NCBI GenBank assembly: GCA_902728285.1
Contig: CACVBU010000276.1
Span: forward strand, 310,001 to 374,000
Direction: 5' to 3'
Length of the DNA: 64,000 nucleotides
DNA from: Clytia hemisphaerica
Lineage: Eukaryota; Cnidaria; Hydrozoa; Leptothecata; Clytiidae
Positions 10,376 through 20,445 of the stretch are shown here, piece by piece (the first letter of the stretch is position 1; every line of letters begins with the position of its first letter). The notes under the pieces were generated by a model, which made no database searches, was not told the DNA's origin, and saw nothing but the letters and a program-made list of their open reading frames with translations. Position numbers and translations under genes: made by a program.

Positions 10376-12684
10376 TTATTTCGTATTGACGAACCAATCA
10401 GCTTTCTTAACCCAAGCGTCACCTCCATTTTTGCGCCATAATCCGTCACCAGTTGCTACGAGAAAAAAAATTCTAACAGTTCTAATGCTCTATTAAAGGT
10501 CAGAGTTGATTATGTAGGAAAATGATGACATCGAGAATATGTTTACTTTCGGCAATCGTATGGTCGAAAATAAGAAGATAGTCGGACGTAAAATTCAGAT
10601 TACAAGTTATGCTAATATTAAATAAAACTACACCGTAAGGGTCAGGAACGTTCAGTAAAGTGCATTGTAAGGGCCTTTCCACTGCTCAAAGACTGCACTT
10701 TATAAAGGGTCCGATTTTGAAAGCCATTTTTTTGGCTCCACATGCCGTCGTTTAGAAATCGAGTGCCCCCTTCCCCGGGGTAGGGACTAACATGTGCTGG
10801 CGCGGCACAGAAGGGGGAAACTGTTCTAACTTTTCTTTAAAAATACTGCGTAAACAAATGGTTTGAGATAGGTTAAACGTGTATACTATTAAATATACAC
10901 TGCTATATTTGTTAGTGGTCTCTATTTGATTGCAAAAAAGGGTTAAAGCTTAAAGCGAATAGTCTTTAGTAATACCCGATTCGAATATGAAAAAGATTTT
11001 CTAGAAAATAAATTCTCCCAATCGTAATACACGCTTTTTTTTTTATAAGAATAGTGTACTTTGGTTGAGGGTGAGCATTATTCTTATTTTTCTATTGTTC
11101 TAAACAATAGGCCTATTGTTTTAAACCCGAAATCTCACCCTGATATTCTTATAGAAGTTATTCTTATAAAAGAAAAAGCGTGTACCGTATACACTCAGCA
11201 TGATTACCTTGCCATTTAATGTTATTGTGATCTCCTTCAAGATTAGACGGTGGGTTAGCTTCCACACCAATTTTATTGGCGTCTTCTGTATTTTGGAAAG
11301 AGAATGAAGCCATATCCGGGATCGCTTTATCAGGAATGTATTTCCATTTGTTTTTAGCTCCATCAAGTTTCAAAACGGTGATCTGGTTTCGAGCCAATGC
11401 GTAGAATTCTTGATCCTTACTCGATTTGCCAAGCATACATCCAATACGATGATCCATTGCTGTCAGAAGCAGATAGAATGTGGTGTACAGACTTTACAGA
11501 TAATGCTGATGGCCACCGTAAATGTAGGTTTTCACTTAACATACAGGCCATATTACAGTTTTACAAAATGAAGTTGCTTGTAGTTTCATATAGAACTCTC
11601 TAGGTAACAAAAAAGTCAGTCAAAAAGGCATAGGATGAATATTTGATGATTTCGATGAGTTTTTGATGAATAATCTTTACTCTGATTGACTCTAATAGAA
11701 AGATACAAGTCCCTCAAATTGGAGGAAAAAAATTATAATTTTGTAGGTGTATACTCACGCCTAAATAGTTCGCTTGTGGGGTGGTATTGGTAGCATGCTG
11801 GAATTGCTCTGAAAGTGAAAATTCAAAAAGGTTGAACATCCAACAAAATTCAGTAACTACTTCATAGAGACATGGTCATTTTTCAGCCTCTCTAAAGCCT
11901 CGTTCAATTCACGATATGCACCATTGCAATGTCTTCCAAGGACCCAACAGCTGATTGGTTGCAAGTGATGTATTGATTGATTTTACAGGCCACTTGCAGT
12001 TGGGTCCGCGGTGTAATGTCAGAAGACATTGCAATGGTGCATATCGTGAATTACCGTGATTATCACAGGCCGCAATTTACTCTGTGGGGACAGATTTCTG
12101 CGAGAATAAAAGAAACCGTGGCAATCATCAATATCATACAATATGTCGTTTGTTTTGAGTCTATCCATGATATGAATGATGCGCCATTGCAATGTTTTCA
12201 GGCCGTTTTCCACTTTCGCGCGAAATGGGCGACAGTTTTTTTCTTAACCTTTTATGCCTGAAGAAAAGATTACTTCATAAAATAGTTTTGCGCGAACAAA
12301 AAAAAAAGTTGAAGGAATTTCTACTTTTTTCAACCGTTACGTCAATTTCGACCAATGAAATTGCTTCATTTTTCAACCGACCAATGACCTTACAAAAACG
12401 ACCAAAAAGTTTTCGCTCATGTCGCGCGAAAGTGGAGACCTTTCCACGGAACCAACTGCTGATTGGTTGAAAGTGACATATTGACTGATTTTACGTCACA
12501 CACAACCAATCAGCTGTTTTAGGTCCGTGTGGTGCATATCGTGAATAGGGCTAGTTATTTACTTTTCACTACCATACTTCGAAACCACTCCACATACAGA
12601 AAACTTACGTTGCAACGTGTTGATTCATGCAGACATAGAAGTCACCATTGTCCGGATTCAAATAAAATCCACGTCCGTAATAAT
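10376..12684 (-). CDS. Exons 11-14: cysteine-containing C-terminal region
   Basis: Exon 11 (12684-12609) encodes YYGRGFYLNPDNGDFYVCMN; exon 12 (11808-11759) a short AIPACYQYHPTSELF piece; exon 13 (11459-11208) begins MDHRIGCMLGKSSKDQEFYA and continues with ITVLKLDGAKNKWKYIPD; exon 14 (10455-10376) encodes ATGDGLWRKNGGDAWVKKAD and the stop. The 25-codon exon 11 and 17-codon exon 12 are confirmed only by phase closure and splice sites. The Trp, Gly and Asp pattern suggests a separate compact C-terminal domain that I cannot name. Confidence 0.82.
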
Positions 12685-15600
12685 CTGTCAAAAAGGGAAA
12701 AAATAATAAGTTTAAATTTGAAGCATTCAGTCAATCTTTATATGTAGACTTATTTGATAGACCAAAGGCGAAAATGTCGAGATAAAAAAATATGACTATT
12801 TACAAGCCTCTATAATATGCGAGTTTTTTCGACTGGTTTTTATTTTTTTCTCGAACCGCTTACTTTATTGACTTATTGGCTTGAGATAAAGGGCTACGAA
12901 ATTAGGTTATTCTTGTATTATCCAGTACTTAAAGCCTGAAGCTGGGACTGTTCGTAGTTCTTTGGTTTTTATAAGATTGTTCTGTTATAAAACTGTGTAC
13001 TGCCCCTTTGTCAATATTGAACTCAGTACAATATATGACTTACGAGCTTTTGCTCTTGAGCTTTTCGGGATTGTAGGCGTTCTTGGTAAAACTTCCATTG
13101 TTCTTTTGGCAGCTCTGAAGTATTCTTTCCATTCTCCATCTCGGTTCTGGAAGGACACTCGGACAGGAATAGCGAATTCCACGGTACCAGTTTTGGGTGA
13201 TTTCGGACGATCCAATTTAACGTTGATAGCATGTGTAAACGCGTCGTTGAAGTAAAACATCTCTTTGTCAATCTTAAAAAAAAATCCATTAAAAAACTTA
13301 GAAAAATGTTTTTGTAAAAGAGAAAGCTAAAGACTCTGTAAGGCAGAGCTAAAACGATTCTAAAACAGACTTTAACATGCTCTAATAATATCCCTAATTA
13401 CCTTGAAACGTTGACCAAGAACTTTTGAGATGCCAGTAGATGAGCTGGCATCAGACTCGTACGCGATAAACGGTGGCAAATAATATTCGAAACTAACATT
13501 GTATGCCACTGCTTGTGAAAGCTCTTTGTCGTGACCAACAGATACATCAACTACGAATTCGTCCCTGTTAAATGTTAAAAGTGAATAATGAGTTTTTAAC
13601 TTTAGGGAATCATCTATATAGAACATACACAAAACAATCCCTCTTCCCTTTGAGTGCATACGTAACCTTCTATATGGAGGGCCCCTTAGGTTTATTTTTC
13701 TGCAAATGTGCACCTTTTTGGGTAGAAACCATGTCAGCGTAATGAGACTAATTCCCAGAATCCCACTTAATAACAAAAACGAGGCCACAATCAAAGCGAA
13801 TAGACTTTAGTCGCATTTTTAGTGAGGTCTTCGTAAGAGCCTTTGTAGTTTGAATGTTTTCTTCACTCCAATAAGATTTTAGGTCCTTTCAGGTGTTGTT
13901 TGTCCTCTATTCCCAGATCCACGTACGTATTTTTTCAAGGAATAAATACTACTACTAAACGGATACCTATTCAACTAGCCTGGGTTTCAGCTAAATTACA
14001 GTTATTAAAGTTTTAACAGCATCTGAAAATTATTATTAAGTCTATGAGTTATGAATTAATTTGATTGCACTTACGTATCACCAACCGTCATGTTGACTTC
14101 GGGGTATGGGACCGAGGGCGTTTTCAAGGTTGTTGTCAATTTAACTTGACCAACCCACACCATTTTGGGACGTGCAATGACTCCAGCACCAATCCAAAAA
14201 GCTGCACTTTCGGTCACGTTAGAATGGTCATTGAAATAAGCTGTGAATTTAATTTTGATTTTATTTGCATCAACATCATCCGTTGTAGACCCTTTGTTAG
14301 ATGTTTGACCAAGATTGATTACTGATTGGTCGGTCAAACTTTTATCTGAAGTTGTTTGGCGATCGGTAGGTGATGGAGAGTTGGTGGCGACATTAAGATT
14401 ACTTCCAACTGATTCGACCCCGAATTCTGTGATCGATGCAATAGGCCTGTCTTCAGTCTTTGGCATAACCAACTATAAGAAGAACAATGAATATTTTGAG
14501 AGTTGCTCCGATGTTATTATCTCGTTCTTATCCTCTCTGGTCTGTAAAATACTCGTTTATGTGTTATTATATACTGTAGAACAAAAAGATTATATGATAT
14601 TTATTTGACCTCCTCGTGTCATCATCTGAGTAATGTTTTTGAAAAGGCGGGTTCTGAGGCGCTAGGATGATCAAAAAATTAATCTCAACCTCATATCTTT
14701 GTTAACAGTTACTGTATTTCAACTGAAATTTTTTATTGTTCAGGGAAATTGTAACAACATCATTTTTCTCATTTTATAAATGTCTAAACTCACCTCGACT
14801 TGAATAGGTGATCTCATACGGACCATCAAAATCTCGATCATGAAGTCCATTTTTTGTCCAGGTGCCACTGTGGTACCGTTAGGTTCAGCCACGTAATAGT
14901 TAATTGTTGGGGTACCAGTCATCAAGCCAGTAATTTCTTGTTTCATGGTTCTTTTCGGGTTGGCATTAGCGTTCTTGTAGTTCAAATACATGGTTGCAGC
15001 AATCTCAAGGAGTGGACTCACATCATCAGTGTTAGCGACTTTAAATTTCAATTGGAACTCTTTTACTGATCCCAAAGCTGGAAATAAAGATAAACATTTT
15101 TTAGTTTCTGTTTCAGCATGTATGAATGTTACGGATGTATATACATAGAATGATTTGTTGAATCAAACTTTCATTTTATAATAGACCTGCAAAAAATATT
15201 CTTCTATGAATTATCATGAAAAGATTAAACTTTTACCATGGTTCAAAATTTTAACGTCTCAGACGGACAAAACATTTAATTTCGGTAAAAAACCTCTTCT
15301 GGTGTTTAATGACTTTGATTTCAGAGTTTATTCGGCAGCGACGGGTTTTATGTTTCAGCAAAGTGTAAACACAGGTTTTGTCGTCTCAAAACTCCGCAAA
15401 AAATTATTTTGTAATTTAGGTTAATTCGGGAAAATAAATTCGAAACTAAATTGTGAATAAATTCTCAGAACTTTGCTTTGAACAGTAACGTAGTTATTAC
15501 TGTGAACACTGTTTGATTAGATCATAGATTCTTCCTTACCTATATCTCCAACATCAAATGTTATGTAAGTGGCGTTTGAACCGGCGTTGTTTTTGGTATA

Positions 15601-18600
15601 TGTATTTGAAACTCCATCATCCGTCAAAAGTTCTGTCAGAAGACTAACTGTAACAGCATTGGCAGTCTGACTTGAAGTGTTTGTATTATGTTCGATCTTA
15701 ACATTGAATACGACTTCATCACCAATAAACAAACGTGTTCCATTAGTGGCTTGGTCACACGTCACTTCGAATGTCAATGCAGGCTCATCCTAAATTTGAG
15801 GAAAAATTAGTTTTTTATATATATCCAGTCAGCACATAACTTTGCTTTAAATTTCAGACATTATAGATGTAATGGTGACGGCGAAAATATGTTTTTTCGC
15901 CAATTTAAGAGAAATCTAGGCTACTGGATGGCATTCTCATCCTGCAACGGATTTGTGTCCCTTTTACTACAGTAGAGACTCTTAACCGAACCTCTATAAC
16001 TCGAATGTCTCCTTAACTGGGAAAAGCCATCTCGTCCCTTCATAATGCCTTATACTCCATAACTCGAATTTTCCTTAACTCGAACAAATTTGTGTTCTCG
16101 TGCGGGTTCTAGTTATGGAGTCCCACTGTACCTACAGAATTGTAGACTGCGACTCAGACTACCAGATAACAGATGTCCAGAATTTTGAAGCAAAACTGTC
16201 CTTTGTGCTGGATTGAAATAAGAAACATTCATCATGTTTAATTTAATAACTCACTTTTTCAACGACGAAGCTTGTTTGGTCAACCCACAAGACTGAATTT
16301 CCAGCTTGGATACCAGCACCAAAATAGCGTGTTGTCCCGTTCTCCAGGAGCTCGTGATCGTTAATCTCAACGTCGTACGTGATGGTGATAGTGCGATCGG
16401 CGTCAGGTGTTGTATCGTCACCGACCTATGAAAATGATTTATCGATAGACTATTTGCTCACTAAGTTTTACACTTGCGATAATAAACTGTCCGTTTTCTT
16501 CTAACATGACAGGAGATGTTTTGTGTTATTGAAACTAGATTTTCATTAATTCAAACTTTTGATTTAAATCTTCTTTTGGAAGCTTCTTTGGAAAATTTTC
16601 TTATCAATCTTACGTAACAAGGATGGACTTTTTATGAAGATGGTTTTACTGAAAGTCGATGTCAAATTGTTTTTCTAGTGGGAGATATTGACCATTGGGT
16701 GATGGATTGCCAATTAAGTAAAAAAGTTATGAAGTATGTGCATTTCCTACCGTTATGTTCCCAAAGTCAATGGTGAGTCGGTCAATTTCATTATTCATTT
16801 GAGACGAATAATCTTTTTGGACTGGGCTTGCAAGGTTGCTACCAATAGCTGAACCTTTGTGTGAAACAGTTGCTGACTTGATTTTCATGAAGATAAGATC
16901 TTCAATATTGGTAGTTAATTCGACCAACAATGAGTAGTTCAATGCGGGTAAGATCATCGACATTTCCATGCTGACGTCAGAATGAACCGTAGCCTCTGTG
17001 AGAAATAAAAGACTTATCATCACAGGTTTTATTTTTACATAAGTGTTCCCATTTCATATCAGACACATATTTCATATCAGGGCATTGTCTGCCAATTGTT
17101 ATATTATGCTGATAATATAAGTAAAAAACTAAATTTAAAGAAAAACAACAATGTTTTTAAAATTGAGCAAAAGCTTAATCGAAAAGCTTTTGCTCAATTT
17201 TAAAAACATTGTTGTTTTTCTTTAAATTTATTTTTGGAATGGCAAAATTTCAAAGAAGCAAAAAACTGTTTTTAATTTCCTCTTTCTTGGTAATCTTGCT
17301 CCACATATGTGTCAATTCAATACCAAAAAGCTTGTAAATTATAATTGACGAGTAAACAAACAATATAACTCTTATGTAAAGAGAAAACCTTTAACGACGA
17401 ACCAAAATTAATGATTGGAGTAACAATAGAGAAAGTGCTGCAACAGAAAGATGGGTTGACTTTCACTAGAGAAAAGATACCTTAAAGGAAGACGTTTTGA
17501 CTGGAGTTTAATTCTGCGAATGACGAAAAATTAATTTGGTGGGAAATTTAATTGAATAATTTAATCGTTATCAAATTTGGGGAATTCGTGAAATTAGTAT
17601 ATGTAATCACATGATAACGAGTGCAATTAGAGAATAATTGCACGAGTGTTTTTTTTGTTATTAATTTAAAATCTAACATAAATTAAAATCTAAATTAGTA
17701 GGAAAAAGTCTCAATCAAATCACTTTTGAGAATTCAATAAAATGATACTTACGTCCACTTGATAGACCGGTCACGTTGACATCCGGAAAGACCCCAAAAA
17801 CTGTTGGACTTGAGACAAATTCAGTACCAGCAAAATTATTAATATCTTGGTTCCCACTGACACTCATTTTCAATTCCAATCTGCTCAGGGGCCCGATTCC
17901 TGGTTTAACGATTCCAGATATATTTGCAATTTTGACTTCATTTGCAGCTAAAGTATTTACAGTGAGTTCAATTCCATCTCCAGCTTGCTTTTGTGAGTCA
18001 AATTGATCAAGAACTGGTGTTGTTTGGGTTAGATCAATCCAGTCACTGGTGATCAAGACTTTAACAGCTGTATAGGAAGTTCCAGTGGAGCCATTATATG
18101 CCATTCGAATTTTGAATGTGATTAATTCATTTCGATCAAAGTAATATGAATTGGTGAGGAAAGGACTTGCTGAAACCACTACTTGATGAGATGTCAGCAC
18201 CTAAAAGAAATTCAATATTACTCAATATTAGTAAAATTTAGTGGTATGCTAAGCATTAGAGAGGAAAGCTTACACGTTTTTCGTTCATAAGCAACACTTA
18301 ACCGTTCTTAAATTTTCGAATTTGGATAAATTATTTTCATTACTCAATTATTTACTGTTTTTACTTACAGCTCTTCTGGATCGGCTATGTTCAACTGAAC
18401 TATCGTACATGTCATCACTTTGAATGTCAACTGCCATACATGTTGCTATAACGACACAACAAAAGTGCTTCATTAAAAAATTGGATGTAGTTGGACGAAT
18501 AATCAAAGAAGGTACTTATTTTATTCTTCAGTTTAGCTCTTTATAGAAATTATAGTGAGTAATTTTCAAATAGGGAGAAAAGCTCACTCTCGGATCTGCT

Positions 18601-20445
18601 TCTGACTACAGTTACCCATCTAGCTGTGATGTCTCCATCCAGTCCGTTGATACTACTACCTTTTCCCCCTATATTTTTTGTTTACTCTTAGAGAATGTTA
18701 ATTTGTATTTCAATTTGTTAAGTATGTCCTCGGAAATTTGTTGTATCTTTTGGAAAAATTGTTTCTAAGCTTCCAAATTATTAGGAAAAATTAGAAATAG
18801 GTTCGAAAACAACCCTATAAAGTTTCAATTCATTTCGATAATTTTTTTTTAATTTTTTTTTTGCCATACCCGTGTTGTTGATAGCTCACTATCATAACAC
18901 CCCTGTCTCAGGCAGTGACCCGATGAAGACTGGCCATGAAAAAAATAATTTCACAGGGTATGAATTTGAGGTTTTAAAAGCTCACTTGGGTAAGAAACTT
19001 TTAACTCCAGGGTAGTGTCAACGAGTCTGGTTTTCCTAGAGTTCATTAAAATGTTATTTTTCTCGATTTTGACCTGATTGATACGATCTTTGTTTGACCA
19101 GGATAAGACCATCAATTTCTCAGTTTTTATCGGGATAGACAATTTACTTATTCATTAAAATTAAGTCATTTTGGCAATTCACCGGCTTATTCACCAGGGC
19201 GGATCTGGGTCAGTGATACAGGGGTGTATCTTAATTTTCCCAGCTGACTAAGACCTATTTTGATGTTTTTCTAGGTGGAAATCAAAGACGTTAGATGAAC
19301 ATTTAATTAATGTTTGAAAGCTTGGTTTAATCCCTACCTCGGATCCATATAGTATCTGAAGTGTTTTGTTCTGTCTCTATACTAAGATGTTGCGAATTCA
19401 CTTTTTGATAAATTGAGATTGCTCACGGGAATTTTTTGACCCGCATTCCGCGCGATCGTGTTTAATCGCCCGCGTGTGTACGCTCTGTGAATTCTGTCTG
19501 CTGTATATGGGTACATGCAAGAAAAAGCTCCTCTCCTCAGTCTTTTGAGACTTTAAGAAGATTGGAGATTGTCCTAACCCCCCAAATGGAAATTCTAATT
19601 TTACAGGCACTAGCAGGGTTTACAGCCCGTTTGCAGCAGTCCCACTAAAGAGTCCTGTAAATCCCCTCAGAATCGGCGATCGGCTCCAGAGTGTTGGAAA
19701 TGATCTAAAATCATTTGTTTAAGAAGTTAATACCTTGACAGGGTAAATAAAGTTATACAGGTCATGGCAAATAAAGATATGGTATGGTTTATCTTTATTC
19801 AGATTCCACTACAACTTGAGTGACCGAGTGGGTAAGGCGGTGGGTTGGTGTGTTAGTGATAGTCATTTTCGAGAGTTCGAATCCTATACGGTGCGTTATA
19901 GTGTTATTTTGTCAGCATTGACCAAACTTTTTCTGGTTTTATGAGCTCTTATTGATATTTTTGAAAATTCCCGTTATATTTTTAAGAAAAAAAAAAAATT
20001 CTAAATGGTCACCTCAGTGCAGTTTGACTCAAGTACAGTATTTCAAAATAGATAAGGTTGGTTAGTGGGTGGAGAGTCAAGAGTCAAGAGTCATGACTTT
20101 CCCTTCTCTTGAAAATCCAGTATTCCAAAACTTTCAACTAAAAAATGCATAAAAATCGACTTTCGTCTTTTTTTATTATTATCACTTTTTTCAAAACCAC
20201 AAGTGAAAAGAAAAGCAGCTAAAAAATGATTGACAGGTGCGGGTTTGCTCGCGCGGGTTAAAAATTCTCGTGAGCAATCTCGTTATTTATCAGAATGTGC
20301 GAATTCTCAATCGCTCCCATTTTAACAAAGCTGTACAACGATTGAAAAATAATGTGAGTTTGTTTGGAAGAGAAACCAACATACCTGATTCTGGGTAGAA
20401 GACAAAAGCCACCCATACCACACTCAAAACAAGCATTTGCCTCAT
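10376..20445 (-). CDS. 14-exon gene for a 927-residue secreted protein with tandem beta-sandwich modules
   Basis: Minus-strand exons: 20445-20385, 18445-18369, 18200-17753, 16995-16751, 16425-16255, 15789-15540, 15077-14794, 14472-14075, 13564-13402, 13272-13044, 12684-12609, 11808-11759, 11459-11208 and 10455-10376. All borders are AG/GT, every phase matches the next exon, and the 2784-nt CDS ends in TAA. The protein has a signal peptide (about 1-20), a furin-type RSRR at 42-45, then three related modules (about 47-334, 335-644, 645-775) of hydrophobic beta strands resembling DUF11 or integrin alpha-leg folds. The C-terminal region (776-927) holds three Cys and ends AWVKKADWFVNTK. About a dozen N-X-S/T sequons and no later membrane span fit an extracellular, probably matrix or adhesion role. 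I do not recognise the family; the fold is inferred from the strand pattern. Confidence 0.88.
11030..11182. mobile_element. MITE, CACGC-ended TA-duplication family
   Basis: TA|CACGCTTTTTTTTTTTATAAGA at the left and TTCTTATAAAAGAAAAAGCG|TG..TA at the right form inverted repeats flanked by TA. The interior CAATAGGCCTATTG is shared with the copy at 2392-2519. It lies in the last intron of the 14-exon gene. Confidence 0.75.
11908..12546. mobile_element. Intronic foldback repeat with nested inverted copies
   Basis: TTCACGATATGCACCA at 11908 is matched in inverted orientation at about 12035-12052 and again at 12530-12546. A segment with ACCCAACAGCTGATTGGTTG (11943) has an inverted partner before 12035 and a direct-like partner near 12448-12470. 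No transposase. Located in the intron between exons 11 and 12. Confidence 0.55.
13044..13564 (-). CDS. Exons 9-10: third, partial module (residues about 645-775)
   Basis: Exon 9 (13564-13402, phase 2 to 0) has DEFVVDVSVGHDKELSQAV followed by the strand AYNVSFEYYLPPFIAY, aligning loosely with the start of the other modules. Exon 10 (13272-13044, phase 0 to 1) has TGTVEFAIPVRVSFQNRDGE and ends with a basic stretch PKSSRAKA. The GAG..WV.Q ending of modules 1 and 2 is absent, so this copy is shorter or diverged. Confidence 0.8.
14075..15789 (-). CDS. Exons 6-8: second beta-sandwich module (residues about 335-644)
   Basis: Exon 6 (15789-15540, phase 0 to 1) has RLFIGDEVVFNVKIEH and AVTVSLLTELL, aligning with the start of exon 3. 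Exon 7 (15077-14794, phase 1 to 0) contains APGQKMDFMIEILMV. Exon 8 (14472-14075, phase 0 to 2) contains VESVGSNLNVATNSPSP and ends AAFWIGAGVIARPKMVWVGQ, matching the GAG(I/V)..(L/V)WV.Q signature of exon 5. The modules look like an internal duplication, but intron positions inside them are not identical. Confidence 0.85.
15970..16128. mobile_element. Short pogo/mariner-like MITE
   Basis: Bounded by TA on both sides, with CAGTAGAGACTC at the left and GAGTCCCACTG at the right. The interior has AACTCGAA words typical of pogo-type non-autonomous elements. It lies in the intron between exons 5 and 6 of the 14-exon gene. Confidence 0.65.
16255..18200 (-). CDS. Exons 3-5: first beta-sandwich module (residues about 47-334)
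   Basis: Exon 3 (18200-17753, phase 0 to 1) has the strand pattern YYFDRNELITFKIRMAYNG followed by a serine/threonine loop and AVKVLITSDWI. Exon 4 (16995-16751, phase 1 to 0) carries LPALNYSLLVELTTN and IGSNLASP. Exon 5 (16425-16255, phase 0 to 0) ends the unit with RYFGAGIQAGNSVLWVDQ. The same landmarks recur in exons 6-8. Intron 3 (16996-17752) contains a perfect 46-bp-arm hairpin at 17131-17229. Confidence 0.85.
17131..17229. repeat. Perfect 46-bp-arm inverted repeat in intron 3
   Basis: Arms 17131-17176 and 17184-17229 are fully complementary, separated by a 7-nt loop (AATCGAA). The arms are about 74% AT. No similar copy was seen elsewhere in the window. A transcript would fold into an uninterrupted 46-bp duplex. 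Confidence 0.9.
17478..17600. repeat. Partial copy of the TACCTTAAAGGAAG repeat family
   Basis: TACCTTAAAGGAAG followed by GGAGTTTAATT and TTAATTTGGTGGGAA matches the left side of the element at 33488-34185. The right boundary is not clear. Confidence 0.5.
18369..20445 (-). CDS. Exons 1-2: signal peptide and propeptide with furin site
   Basis: Exon 1 (20445-20385) encodes MRQMLVLSVVWVAFVFYPES. An upstream in-frame ATG would add 13 polar residues (MSLCGASV...), so the internal ATG is chosen because it puts the hydrophobic stretch at the N-terminus. Exon 2 (18445-18369) encodes an acidic, polar segment ending HSRSRRA. RSRR fits the R-X-K/R-R furin consensus, so the mature protein probably starts at about residue 46. 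The first intron is nearly 2 kb and contains the MITE at 18898-19226. Confidence 0.85.
18898..19226. mobile_element. CACCCCTG-ended MITE with 8-bp target duplication
   Basis: Starts CACCCCTGTCTCAGGCAGTG and ends TACAGGGGTG. Flanked by TATCATAA (18890-18897) and TATCTTAA (19227-19234), 7 of 8 identical. Non-coding interior. An 8-bp duplication suggests a hAT-like source. Confidence 0.75.
19805..19890 (+). repeat. tRNA-like sequence (pseudo-tRNA or SINE head)
   Basis: GTGACCGAGTGGGTAAGG resembles the A box of Ser or Leu tRNAs, and GAGTTCGAATCC is a good B box. The ends do not form an acceptor stem, so a working tRNA is unlikely. Confidence 0.5.

Noticed and set aside
10500-10682. 60-codon minus-strand frame as an alternative last exon of the 14-exon gene
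   Set aside because: The exon at 10455-10376 has a better acceptor, correct phase and a natural stop, and the alternative peptide looks random.
19805-19890. Functional tRNA-Ser or tRNA-Leu gene
   Set aside because: The B box is good, but the ends do not pair as an acceptor stem and the anticodon arm is irregular.
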